Shown: in pieces, positions 34,669 to 43,325 of the stretch
How the letters are laid out: every line of letters starts with the position of its first letter
Position numbering within the stretch: the stretch's first letter is position 1
NCBI RefSeq assembly: GCF_004339545.1
Contig: NZ_SMGD01000013.1
Coordinates: 1-64,000, forward strand
Direction: 5' to 3'
DNA length: 64,000 nucleotides
Source of the DNA: Celerinatantimonas diazotrophica
GTDB lineage: Bacteria > Pseudomonadota > Gammaproteobacteria > Enterobacterales > Celerinatantimonadaceae
Program-made: the position numbers and the translations under genes
The notes under the pieces: generated by a model
Databases searched by the model: none
Seen by the model: the letters and a program-made list of their open reading frames with translations, nothing else
What the model was told of the DNA's origin: nothing

Positions 34669-35620
34669 TTAAACTAACCATTTGAATGATCTCGCTAAAA
34701 ACTGGCTAGGGACTGTTGACCTTTTGTGATTAGTTTTGCAGAAATCTGAGAGGGATTTAGGCAAGGCAAACGTTGTGCCGTGTAGTTATTCTCCACAAAG
34801 AACGTTTAACGCTGGATAAATTCCTCTCAGATACTGCCCTTGGGGTTCATTTAAACGCATCCTGAACTTTGTTGCTCCCTGCTTGCTTAACTCATTAAGC
34901 GACGCAGGGGGCGCCGCGTTCAAAATGCGTTTAATTTGAACAAAATTCAACCACCAAAGGTCAACAGTCCCTAGTATTCTCCTTAATAATTTCACCATGG
35001 GCCATGACCAATATTTGTGGCTCCCAAGCCAGCACTCGAGCAAGATGTTGACGAGCCTCCGCTTTACGAAACATAAAACTTAACCGCCAATCCAAGGGCA
35101 TTTTGCCGTTAGGCGCCATAATACCCACCCCTTTTGCAATAAATCGTTGCACGCAATTAAAATTGTGACCCGAAAAATTTTCGACTAAATCAGCAACAAT
35201 GAGAGTATTAGATCCTTTATGGAAAAACACACACTCTTCCATCAACGATGAACCAGAAAACAACTCTTGTTCTATATCAGTACTCCAGGGCCAACTTTGT
35301 AGCTGATTGAGCGATGCATCAAACGCAATATCATCACGCTTTTTGATCACTTCATTCGTTCCAAAGCATGTTGCATCCGGATAGGCCGTGATCCATTCAG
35401 ATAAAAATAAGTGATGTAAATGGTTAGGGGCAATCAAATACTTAACACAACCCAAACCATCAATCTGCGCTTTCCTATCTGGCGATAGTTTAATCGGACT
35501 ATGTATCCAAAGGTCATTATTTGGCAGTCGGACGACGGTCATCCGAGTGGAAAACGGCAACCCTAAAAACCAAACTGGCTCGCCATTAAATATCCAGATT
35601 TCTGGCGCTAATTGTTCCAT
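34669..35620 (-). pseudogene. DUF4336 protein interrupted near its C-terminus by a MITE
   Basis: The reading frame 35620 to 34961 encodes 219 residues of a DUF4336 (metallo-beta-lactamase-like) protein: NDLWIHSPIKLSPDRKAQID, YLIAPNHLHHLFLSEWITAY and VADLVENFSGHNFNC. Its last residues TRDC and its stop come from the inserted element. Joining 34975 to 34705 with a single CTAG restores an in-frame end, ENTSQFLARSFKWLV, with stop at 34669-34671 and a total of 228 residues. The family commonly ends in such an aromatic helix. The truncated protein keeps almost all the domain and may still fold. Confidence 0.9.
34706..34974 (+). mobile_element. MITE-like element copy C
   Basis: CTAG at 34706-34709 and 34971-34974 flank a 261-base element, almost identical to copy B by eye, with ends GGACTGTTGACCTTT and AAAGGTCAACAGTCC. 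It is inserted in the last codons of the DUF4336 gene. Perfect gene reconstruction on excision (see that entry) shows that CTAG is duplicated on insertion. Confidence 0.95.
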
Positions 35621-35886
35621 ATAATTCTATTCATACAGTAATTGATTAATACCTTGATTTAGAAAGGACTCTCTCTATGGTTGGCTAAATCTTCTTTCGC
35701 GCTTTTATTGAATACAAAAGTGGCACCTGTTGACCTTCAAATACTCTATCTTTGTCCTCATAGCAAAGAGTCCGATATAGCAAGGTGTTATAGACTGACA
35801 CAACACAGCAAATAATAGATGCACGCCTTACATTAATCAGCAAATCCGATGAGCAAGTTTTGCATGCCCTTTGTTAATTGCCCTTG

Positions 35887-36822
35887 TTAGTCACTGATTC
35901 GAGTTGAATTTTTAATTACACTGGCTACATTTTGAATACAACGCCTAGCTGATTGGCTCACACCCGACAACTGAAAGAAACCATGTATAACCCCCGAATA
36001 ATGTTCACAGTAGGCTTCTACCCCATGAGAAAGGAGTAACTGATGTAATTGCGCGACTTCATCTCGCAAGGGGTCAAACTCAGCTGTAATCAGTCGTGTT
36101 GGGGGTAACCCCTGAAAATCGTGTCTGGCTAATAAATTCAGCTCCGGCTCATTCGTCAAGCGCTCAGCATCACCGGCATACAGCTGAAAACCTGAAAGTA
36201 GCATTTGAGCCGTAATAATAAAATCAGTTCCGTTTTGCTGGTAGCTATCTGACTTACCCAGCGGATCGAGCATGGGATAAAGCAAAATCTGGATAGCGGG
36301 TAACCACAACTTTTGGTTTTTCAAACGAAAGGACGTTGCCAATGCTAACTGTCCACCCGCACTATCCCCCACAAAACAGATTTGCTCCGTATTACCACCG
36401 TATCTATTGCCCTGTTCTTTAATCCTTAACACTGCTCGATAAACATCATCATGAGCGGTTGGATAAATATGCTCCGGTGCTAATCGGTACTTAATACAAA
36501 TCACTATCGTTGCTGACAAATGAGCTAATTGTCTAAGCTGTATGTCATGTGTTTCAAAACCGCCACTGACAAAACACCCACCATGAAAATAAACGGTAAT
36601 GGGCAAATTAGCCCTCTCAAATGGTTTATAGACTTTAACCTGGATACCATCGAGCTCATCAATAAACTCTTGCGCCATTTCCGGACTAGAGCCAGCCAAA
36701 GCTGTACTTGCCAGATAACCAGCACGGCGTTCAGTAATCGTTTGTTTTGATGGACAAGGTTTACCACTGGCAATAAACTCTTCAACGAGTTCTCTAATCC
36801 CTTCCTCTAAATAGTTGGTCAT
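35887..36822 (-). CDS. Alpha/beta-hydrolase, hormone-sensitive-lipase family esterase
   Basis: A 311-residue esterase. TVYFHGGCFVSGGFETHD has the HGG oxyanion motif of the HSL family, CFVGDSAGGQLALATS carries the nucleophile serine, ITAEFDPLRDEVAQLH the aspartate and HYSGVIHGFFQLS the histidine. The four-part signature is complete, so activity on short acyl esters is likely. It is monocistronic. Confidence 0.92.
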   Translation of the reverse strand: MTNYLEEGIRELVEEFIASGKPCPSKQTITERRAGYLASTALAGSSPEMAQEFIDELDGIQVKVYKPFERANLPITVYFHGGCFVSGGFETHDIQLRQLAHLSATIVICIKYRLAPEHIYPTAHDDVYRAVLRIKEQGNRYGGNTEQICFVGDSAGGQLALATSFRLKNQKLWLPAIQILLYPMLDPLGKSDSYQQNGTDFIITAQMLLSGFQLYAGDAERLTNEPELNLLARHDFQGLPPTRLITAEFDPLRDEVAQLHQLLLSHGVEAYCEHYSGVIHGFFQLSGVSQSARRCIQNVASVIKNSTRISD

Positions 36823-36911
36823 ATTTTATTCGTCATACCTGCAAAGCGAGTCATATGTCCCTCAAGACATTATTTATATCCACTTCAATATATAAAACTA
36901 AACTGAGGGGC

Positions 36912-37466
36912 TTATAAAACCTCTTTTTCCATAAACATCTGCTTATACGATTTAGTTTGTAAGGATGCTCGAGTTAAACCAAATTGCTGAGCAAGCTCCT
37001 CAAGCTGGGCTTGATAAATAGATAACTTCGATTCGTCATCAGTCATAATGGCAAATTCCGCAAAATCACCAATCCCGGCTAATGAATCCACGGTAATATG
37101 AAAAGCACCAACAAAATAAATACTGCGTGTTTTCTGCGCTGTTAATACGACTTCAAAGCCCATTGTTTCTAACATGCTCATGGCGTTAGCTGCATTTTTA
37201 ATATCAGTCGCTTCACAACGGTCGGGTTCAGGGCCTTTAACAATCCATAACTGAATACCTGACGGTTCCATTTGCCGAATACAGATACTTTTATTTTCAG
37301 CTTCCAGCGATCTATCCGGACGATCAAAATACCGATCAACTTCAGTATTATCCTGGATCATTACCTCGTGAGGGATACTACTGAGTATATTTAGGAATTC
37401 TGATTTAGAATGCAGGCGGAATTTGAGTTCTACTTCATATTTGCCTTGAAAATGCCGATTAGCCAT
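36912..37466 (-). CDS. CYTH-domain protein, class IV adenylate cyclase-like
   Basis: A 184-residue protein of the CYTH (CyaB/thiamine triphosphatase) superfamily. The N-terminus KYEVELKFRLHSK has the ExExK metal/phosphate motif, ICIRQMEPSGIQLWIVKGPE gives the next basic-acidic strands and the tunnel continues with FHITVDSLAGIGDFAEFAI. CyaB-type members make cAMP or bind triphosphates; the activity here is not known. The gene stands alone near the esterase. Confidence 0.85.
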   Translation of the reverse strand: MANRHFQGKYEVELKFRLHSKSEFLNILSSIPHEVMIQDNTEVDRYFDRPDRSLEAENKSICIRQMEPSGIQLWIVKGPEPDRCEATDIKNAANAMSMLETMGFEVVLTAQKTRSIYFVGAFHITVDSLAGIGDFAEFAIMTDDESKLSIYQAQLEELAQQFGLTRASLQTKSYKQMFMEKEVL

Positions 37467-37593
37467 ATATAAATTTCAACCAAAAAACGAAAGACTACCA
37501 TAAATAAATAGACCCAGAACCTGAACTAACGCATAAGTCCGTAATTAGGGTACAAAAAAAGACCAACCCTTAGTTCACCTTGCTCTAAACCTT

Positions 37594-37959
37594 TTAATCG
37601 CGCCATGTTCCTTGCGTGTGCAATAACAAATGACCATTTTGCTTAATATCTAATACCCCAGACTCCAACACCGTATATGTAGTATTGCCATTTTTAAATT
37701 CATAGCCCAAAAATTCACACGGTGTTACACCATCGCTGCACATGCGATGAATCGTATGTCCTTTTAACGTTATTGATCTGCCCGACTTTTTGGATTGACC
37801 AATATAAGTAACATCATCACATGTAACATTCCCTTCTTCGCAATTTTGGCTGATACTTATAATGTAGTTTGTTGTAACCAGTGTAGCCCCATTCACAAAT
37901 GGACTCATAATCAGAAAAAATACGACCCCAAAAAACTTATACATCCTATTTCTTTTCAT
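37594..37959 (-). CDS. Small exported protein of unknown function
   Basis: A protein of 121 residues from the ATG at 37959. A signal peptide is clear: basic MKRNRMYKF, then FGVVFFLIMSPFVNGA. The mature part has four cysteines (NCEEGNVTCDD, MCSDGVTPCEF) that could form two disulfides, and a beta-rich pattern. I recognise no family. An earlier in-frame ATG at 37992 would add eleven polar residues before the signal and is less likely. It follows a small frame that ends five bases before it. Confidence 0.65.
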   Translation of the reverse strand: MKRNRMYKFFGVVFFLIMSPFVNGATLVTTNYIISISQNCEEGNVTCDDVTYIGQSKKSGRSITLKGHTIHRMCSDGVTPCEFLGYEFKNGNTTYTVLESGVLDIKQNGHLLLHTQGTWRD

Positions 37960-37963
37960 ATGG

Positions 37964-38164
37964 CTAAAATCTGTCATAGCATAGTGGCCCACAACTGAAG
38001 CCTCCGATTACACGCTTTGCAACACAGTTGCTAAATTTAGCAATAAGCATCTTCCCGCTAGAAGATTCAATTCTCAGTCTGATGGCATTAAAGCCAGATG
38101 GTTTAGATTGCATCGTCATACAGGGATATCCCAAAACTGCTCGAAATGTTAATGGCGTATGCAT
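37964..38164 (-). CDS. Possible 66-residue protein translationally coupled to the SDR gene
   Basis: An open frame starts at an ATG overlapping the SDR stop (TAATG) and ends five bases before the exported protein gene. It starts MHTPLTFRAVLGYPCMTMQS and includes SGFNAIRLRIESSSGKMLIA. No family is recognised. The junction spacing on both sides argues for a gene, its short length and lack of similarity against. Confidence 0.35.
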   Translation of the reverse strand: MHTPLTFRAVLGYPCMTMQSKPSGFNAIRLRIESSSGKMLIAKFSNCVAKRVIGGFSCGPLCYDRF

Positions 38165-38877
38165 TATCGCCCGCCCAAACTGCCACCACCATCGACAGCT
38201 AAAACTTGACCGGTAATATAGCTTGCTTGCGCAGAAAGCAGGTAACAAACTGCAGATGCGACTTCATAAGGCTCACCGAACCTGTGCATGGGAATGCTCG
38301 ACAAGGCTTGTGCTTCAGCTTCGCTACCGACTGGGTGTCCTTTTCGAAATAACTCAGTTTCAATTGGGCCCGGTGCAATAGCATTCACCGTAATACCATA
38401 TTCAGCAAGTTCAAGAGCCCAAGTCCGCGTACATCCGACCAACGCACTTTTAGCAGCCGAATATGCTGTTCTATTACGCGCTCCAAAAACTGCTCGGCTG
38501 CATATATTAACGATTCGGCCATACCCTTGCTGCTTCATCGGCTCACAGAAAAATTGGGTGACCTGAACAGCACTCCGAACGTTCAAATCAAAAACGGTTT
38601 CAAGGGTCGCCAGATCGATGCTCGACAACGGCTGCGGTAATGCAATACCTACATTATTGACAATTCCAATAATGGAAAACTTATTGCTGATTTGCCGCAA
38701 AGAATCATCCAGTTGTTTAGAATCTGACAGATCACAAGCCAGCAACGTGCCTGGAAAATCGTCATTGTGGCCATGCCGAGCTAAGCCGACCACATGTTCC
38801 CCCTGACTAGAAAGTTTCTGTGCGATGGCAAGGCCAATGCCCTTAGACGCCCCCGTAACAAGAACAGCACGATCCAT
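38164..38877 (-). CDS. Short-chain dehydrogenase/reductase, FabG-like
   Basis: A protein of about 237 residues. VLVTGASKGIGLAIAQKLSS binds NAD(P), NNVGIALPQP follows, and the catalytic Ser/Tyr/Lys lie in GRIVNICSRAVFGARNRTAY and SAAKSALVG. It ends LAVDGGGSLGGR as usual. The ATG at 38877 or the one just before it gives the standard start; the frame's earlier ATG at 38943 adds an atypical 22 residues. Substrate unknown. It may be cotranscribed with the small frame and exported protein downstream. Confidence 0.9.
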   Translation of the reverse strand: MDRAVLVTGASKGIGLAIAQKLSSQGEHVVGLARHGHNDDFPGTLLACDLSDSKQLDDSLRQISNKFSIIGIVNNVGIALPQPLSSIDLATLETVFDLNVRSAVQVTQFFCEPMKQQGYGRIVNICSRAVFGARNRTAYSAAKSALVGCTRTWALELAEYGITVNAIAPGPIETELFRKGHPVGSEAEAQALSSIPMHRFGEPYEVASAVCYLLSAQASYITGQVLAVDGGGSLGGR

Positions 38878-38943
38878 CATAATCCTCTCATCAAAGCTTA
38901 TTGCAGGAGTGATCGCTCCACTTTCAACTACTTGACTAAACAC

Positions 38944-39177
38944 AAGTAAACGAACATCCCGTACATTTTAATATCGGTTAAACGCCTTATGATACTTTTG
39001 GATAAACTAACTTGAAGGCCTCTACAGCTTTTTTGCCATCGACTTACTATCCAATTTTTCCCAATCTCGACTACAAAGTGCAATACTCAACACCACCATT
39101 GTATAGAAAACACTCAACATTGCTCAGCCACAACAGAGGGATTTCAGCCAGCAGCTAGTAGTTCCTCTCAAAAGGGT
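38944..39177. other. Intergenic gap without recognised features
   Basis: About 230 bases (300 from the SDR start) between the SDR gene and the quinone reductase gene. I see no gene, clear hairpin or repeat. Confidence 0.5.
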
Positions 39178-39759
39178 TTACCTCACTCGTCTCGCTAATT
39201 CCGCTACTTTCTTTAACCAAGCTTGTCTTTTATGACGATCAGAGTGAATAACTGGCCCAAAGTAGGTTGACGAGATGTTTTTGATGCCTGAAAAATCCAG
39301 AATAGCCTGTTTTAGCTGTTTATAAATCGCATTGCCTTGAATGTATTTATACCAAAATGGTGGACTATCCATTGTGATAATTAATTCAGATGTCCGCCCT
39401 TTCAGCAACTTTTCCTGCATGGTTTTACCAGTTACATATTTGAATGAAAAACCAGGTAAAAAAGCACGATCAATCGCCCCTTTTAATTTGGCTGGGATGG
39501 TCCCCCACCAAACTGGGCTGACAATAACAATATGCTCTGAGTCTAAGATCTTCTTCTGAAAATCCACTAAATCAGGTTCTAAATCAGTCACTTTATCATA
39601 GCCTTCATTTAGACTGATTTCGAAATGCAGGTCCCCAATATTGATTTGCTCAACGCTATGGTTGTCTGCCGCAACCAAGGCATATTGATCGGCCAAGGAC
39701 TGACATAAACTATTCGCTTTAGGGTTGGCATTAATCACTAACACTTTTTTCATAGGCAT
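39178..39759 (-). CDS. NAD(P)H quinone oxidoreductase, flavodoxin_2 family
   Basis: A 193-residue flavoprotein of the KefF/MdaB/NQO type. VLVINANPKANSLCQSLADQ binds FMN/FAD phosphate, IVIVSPVWWGTIPAKLKGAI is the isoalloxazine loop and FKYVTGKTMQEKLLKGRT follows. It probably reduces quinones or nitro compounds with two electrons. Its gene starts 40 bases from the stop of the MerR regulator, which is likely to control it. Confidence 0.88.
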   Translation of the reverse strand: MPMKKVLVINANPKANSLCQSLADQYALVAADNHSVEQINIGDLHFEISLNEGYDKVTDLEPDLVDFQKKILDSEHIVIVSPVWWGTIPAKLKGAIDRAFLPGFSFKYVTGKTMQEKLLKGRTSELIITMDSPPFWYKYIQGNAIYKQLKQAILDFSGIKNISSTYFGPVIHSDRHKRQAWLKKVAELARRVR

Positions 39760-39798
39760 CGATACACATACTGAGAAAAGTGTAGTTTAAACTTTTAC

Positions 39799-40158
39799 CT
39801 AAAGGTCAGAGTCAAGCCCTCGCAGACAATTATCAATCGACAACTGACAATCTTTGATACGCTGCTTTTGTAACTCTAACTCTTTGATGGTTTGATCAAT
39901 CGCTTGGCGCTTTTTTACGAGAAAATCACTGACCAATATCCAGTCAAAATCATCTTGTTCAGTTTTTAACGCAACCAGATCGGCAAGCGTAATACCGAGC
40001 GTTTGAGCTTCTTTAATGATCTTAATCAGATTGATATTCTGCTGGTTATAAACACGATATTTTCCTGACCGAGAAACCGTCAGTAAACCGAGCGACTCAT
40101 ATAACCGAATTGCTCTTTGTGTGGCCCCAGATAATTTAGATGCTTCACCGATAAACAT
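39799..40158 (-). CDS. MerR family transcriptional regulator
   Basis: A 119-residue regulator. The winged helix MFIGEASKLSGATQRAIRLY and ESLGLLTVSRSGKYRVYNQQ are typical of MerR, followed by the long dimerisation helix (LVKKRQAIDQTIKELELQKQ). A cysteine appears in KDCQLSIDNCLRGL at the C-terminus, where metal- or redox-sensing MerR proteins keep theirs. It is upstream of, and probably regulates, the quinone reductase gene. Confidence 0.9.
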   Translation of the reverse strand: MFIGEASKLSGATQRAIRLYESLGLLTVSRSGKYRVYNQQNINLIKIIKEAQTLGITLADLVALKTEQDDFDWILVSDFLVKKRQAIDQTIKELELQKQRIKDCQLSIDNCLRGLDSDL

Positions 40159-40260
40159 GAAAATTCCTTAAGCTTAAATAACCATGGCTAACACGCAGTA
40201 AATACCCGCTCAAAATAAAGCAATAGTGAATCATACAAACGTTGCGAAAGGCTTTATTGT

Positions 40261-40893
40261 TTAGTCAGTTGAACTTTGCCAAACATGGTACAGACCAGCA
40301 ATGTCAGACGAACACAGCAACGGCATTGCATTTTTAATTTGTACTAATGGCCAGTCCCACCATGCCATTTCCAGCAACATCGCAATCTCCTCATCAGAAA
40401 ATCGCTTTCTTATTGGCTGAGCAGGGTTTCCTCCCACAATCGTATATGGCTCAACGTTTTTGCTAACCAAAGCTCGACTGCCTATAACAGCACCATGTCC
40501 CACTTTAATACCTGGCATAATCATGGCTTCTGAGCCGATCCACACGTCGTTTCCTATCACGGTGTCACCTGCGCTTTGATATGCATTCACTGCTTCACTA
40601 AATGCAGGCTCCTCATCCATGTAAAAGAAAGGAAACGATGTCACCCAGTCGTGTCGGTGCCCCTGATTACCGGCCATCATAAAAGCAGCTCCCGAACCAA
40701 TGGCACAAAAACTACCAATAATTAATTTATCAACATCATCACGGTCAGGCAGAAGATATCGAGCACACTCATCAAATGAGTGGCCATGGTAATAGCCTGA
40801 ATAATAACTATAACGACCGACTTTAATATTAGGATTGGTGACCTGCTCGCTTAGAGGCTTGCCTTTAAACGGGCTATCAAAATAGTTTTTCAT
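40261..40893 (-). CDS. catB: CatB-type chloramphenicol acetyltransferase (xenobiotic acyltransferase)
   Basis: A protein of 210 residues closely resembling type B chloramphenicol acetyltransferases. The N-terminus [60 protein letters not shown] with the catalytic histidine, and the left-handed beta-helix repeats ([20 protein letters not shown]) are all present. It would acetylate chloramphenicol or a related hydroxyl substrate. The frame opens 15 codons earlier at 40938, but the CatB family starts at 40893. No integron integrase or attC site was found, so this is probably a chromosomal copy. Confidence 0.93.
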   Translation of the reverse strand: MKNYFDSPFKGKPLSEQVTNPNIKVGRYSYYSGYYHGHSFDECARYLLPDRDDVDKLIIGSFCAIGSGAAFMMAGNQGHRHDWVTSFPFFYMDEEPAFSEAVNAYQSAGDTVIGNDVWIGSEAMIMPGIKVGHGAVIGSRALVSKNVEPYTIVGGNPAQPIRKRFSDEEIAMLLEMAWWDWPLVQIKNAMPLLCSSDIAGLYHVWQSSTD

Positions 40894-40947
40894 CTCATTT
40901 TCTACCAAAGCAGCAACGCCTAATGGATCGTCTTCCACATGGGCATA

Positions 40948-41589
40948 TTAATAAGCTTCTCGCGCTTTTAATTCACTAAAATCACTCATTATCGACTTTT
41001 GATAAGCCGATCTTGCTTTTAATCGGTCGAACCAACAACGGACATTCTCTGGTAATGGCACTGTGAGACCTTGGGATGTTAAACGATATAAAATAGCGCC
41101 TGAACAAACATCAGCTAACGAAATCTCACCACCTAGCAGATAATTTTTATCTGCTAAAGCTGCTTCAAGTTGATTGAGGCAATCGAAGCATTTGTTCAAA
41201 TCTGTCTCTATTTGGTTGATATCTCTTTTACTTTCTGGCGTCCGATAATATCCCCAAAATGTTCCCATAAATGCGGGTTGAAATATCAAATGAGACCAAT
41301 CCATCCAGCGTTCATATAGTGAGCGTTCATAAGGAGATTCTTTGTACCATGAATTTTTTCCATAGCTAGCGACCAAATATCTCAGAATCGTATGAGATTC
41401 CCAAATGACTTTATCATCATCGACTAAGACTGGTACTTTTTTCATTGGATTTATGCGAGCAAATTCAGGTGAATCTAGACCGCCAAATTTGCCGCCTATC
41501 TCAATATGCTCATAACTAAGATGCAACTCTTCAAGTAACCAAAGCACCTTTTGTACATTAAATGATGTTGCCCTTCCATATAACTTCAC
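40948..41589 (-). CDS. Glutathione S-transferase family protein
   Basis: A protein of about 213 residues. VKLYGRATSFNVQKVLWLLE opens the thioredoxin-like domain, NPMKKVPVLVDDDKVIWESH holds the glutathione-binding cis-proline and Glu-Ser pair, and YLLGGEISLADVCSGAILYR is the N-capping box of the C-domain. A GTG at 41589 after AAGGA is the likely start; the ATG at 41658 lies inside the upstream gene's end. It overlaps or abuts the LysE exporter gene. Confidence 0.87.
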   Translation of the reverse strand: MKLYGRATSFNVQKVLWLLEELHLSYEHIEIGGKFGGLDSPEFARINPMKKVPVLVDDDKVIWESHTILRYLVASYGKNSWYKESPYERSLYERWMDWSHLIFQPAFMGTFWGYYRTPESKRDINQIETDLNKCFDCLNQLEAALADKNYLLGGEISLADVCSGAILYRLTSQGLTVPLPENVRCWFDRLKARSAYQKSIMSDFSELKAREAY

Positions 41590-41620
41590 GAATTTTTCCT
41601 TGTCTATCTCGCCTAACTCG

Positions 41621-42271
41621 CTATTTAGTGAATGCTGATTTGACGATAGTGAAACCAATCAGGCCTAAGAGAGCCCCTGTACATTTGTCGATGTAATAAG
41701 CGACTTTAGAAAATTTGCGCCGTACCTTCTCTATCGATAGAACATAAATGACGCAGACGTCCCACAAGAAAACAACCAGCGTCATCCAGATTCCAAGCCC
41801 TACTTTAAAACCAAAGTTAACATCTTTAGTTAAAACAATGGTAAATAAACTGAGATAAAACAGGAGGTTTTTGGGATTTAAAATACCGGACATAAAGCCG
41901 GTCACGAACTCTTTTAAAAACGTTGTATTCGATTTATTTATTTGCGTTGCGCTAAATGCAATATCCTTATAGTCGGCTTTCTTTGCCTTTAACGCCATCA
42001 CAGCCAAATACATTAAGAACAAGCCACCAGCAATTTTCAAAACGATCATGATCATCACTGAACTTGCTAACAATGACCCAACACCGATTAAACATAAGGA
42101 AATATACAATGCGTTCGCACTGGCGATTCCTCCGGCAACCCCAATGGATTTTTTAGGGCCATTTTTTATGGCACTTTTAACAATTAATAAAAAATCAGGA
42201 CCAGGACTTAATAACGCAAGGAAATGGGCAACAGCCACAGTTATAAATATACTGAATAATGTCCAATCCAC
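41621..42271 (-). CDS. LysE/RhtB family amino-acid exporter
   Basis: A 216-residue inner-membrane protein with six hydrophobic segments. LALLSPGPDFLLIVKSAIKN and GPKKSIGVAGGIASANALYI are the family start, with the GxxGA-like repeat LKIAGGLFLMYLAVMALK and NPKNLLFYLSLFTIVL later. Family members export lysine, arginine, homoserine or threonine. Its substrate is not clear. The GST gene follows, probably in the same transcript. Confidence 0.88.
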   Translation of the reverse strand: MDWTLFSIFITVAVAHFLALLSPGPDFLLIVKSAIKNGPKKSIGVAGGIASANALYISLCLIGVGSLLASSVMIMIVLKIAGGLFLMYLAVMALKAKKADYKDIAFSATQINKSNTTFLKEFVTGFMSGILNPKNLLFYLSLFTIVLTKDVNFGFKVGLGIWMTLVVFLWDVCVIYVLSIEKVRRKFSKVAYYIDKCTGALLGLIGFTIVKSAFTK

Positions 42272-42425
42272 CTTCTATCTCCTTTTAATTTTTAAATATA
42301 GTTGACTTGCTAACAATATGAATTTCCTTACAAAAGTATAAAGCGCTGGGAAAACACTCGGTACTTCAGTCTATCAATCTGGGTTCATGTTGAGTCGCCC
42401 CTTAAACCGCCTTTATGTTTGCAGC

Positions 42426-43325
42426 TTATTGGACAGATAAAATCGCACCACTACCATCGACATCGGTTTCAAGAGTTTTTGGTTTACCTACATACTCAAT
42501 TCGTCCCGCGCCATTCACCCTAGCTTTTAATCTATCAGACAACTTCACCTTAACTAAGCCAGAACCATTAACGATGATATGCCCTTTGTGAGCATCAAGT
42601 GTCGATGCATTGACTTGGCCTGCACCATTGAGCGAAACATGAAGAGATTCAACCTTGCCAACAGCAGTTGTTCGCCCCGAACCATTGATAGTCACCTCCA
42701 AAATTTTTGTGTCTAATTTGGTAAGATGCACCTGTTCAGAGCCATTTATATTGAGATGAGTTAATGAACCATTGACTAAATTAAAGCTGAAACCTTTTTT
42801 AATCAAAACATGGTTTCTTAGACTAATTTTAAAAACCCCTTTGGCACAATGGTACTTCAGCAACTTTAATTCGCTGCGAACGCCTTTAACATGACCCAAC
42901 GATTCACCTTGAGCGACAAAATTTATCGTGGCAGGAACATCAACTGATAGTTCTGTGTAATGGCACTTCGGAATGCTGGTTTCAACAAAAGACTCACTGG
43001 CAAAGGCAAGATGACTACTAGGGACTGTTGATCTTTGGTGGTTGAATTTTGTTCAAATGAAACGCATTTTGAACGCGGCGCACCCTGCGTCGCTTAATGA
43101 GTTAAGCAAGCTGGGGCAACAAAGTTCAGGATGCGTTTAAATGAACCCCAAGGGCAGTATCTGAGAGGAATTTATCCAGCGTTAAACGTTTTTTGTGGAG
43201 AATAACTACACGGCACAACGTTTGCCTTGCCTAAATCCCTCTCAGATTTCTGCAAAACTAATCACAAAAGGTCAACAGTCCCTAGCCAAAAGCACAGCCA
43301 AACAACACATAGATTTTATTTTCAT
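42426..43325 (-). pseudogene. Secreted DUF2807 protein gene split by a MITE within its signal peptide
   Basis: The main frame after the insertion encodes residues such as HLNINGSEQVHLTKLDTKIL and LHVSLNGAGQVNASTLDAHK, repeating NGSG/NGAG turns of a DUF2807 beta-helix (head GIN domain). Beyond the element, at 43325, an ATG with GAGGG site starts MKIKSMCCLAVLLA, cut short by the insertion. Joining 43282 to 43017 with one CTAG gives the full signal peptide MKIKSMCCLAVLLASSHLAF with cleavage after AFA and continuous frame for 211 residues. As it stands the signal peptide is lost and translation stops inside the element at GGACTGTTGA. An internal ATG at 42899 could only give a cytoplasmic form. 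Confidence 0.92.
43018..43285 (-). mobile_element. MITE-like element copy D, inverse orientation
   Basis: CTAG at 43018-43021 and 43282-43285 flank a 260-base element. The orientation is opposite to copies A to C, with the ggtggttgaattttgttcaa end on the left. It interrupts the signal-peptide region of the DUF2807 gene, and excision with one CTAG restores the reading frame. Confidence 0.95.

Noticed and set aside
34786-35043. Frame running through the MITE on the minus strand
   Set aside because: It crosses non-coding element sequence and the end of the DUF4336 gene in another frame, with no start signal.
35725-35739. Match to the element end (cacctgttgaccttc)
   Set aside because: Only about eleven bases agree, there is no CTAG flank and no interior sequence nearby.
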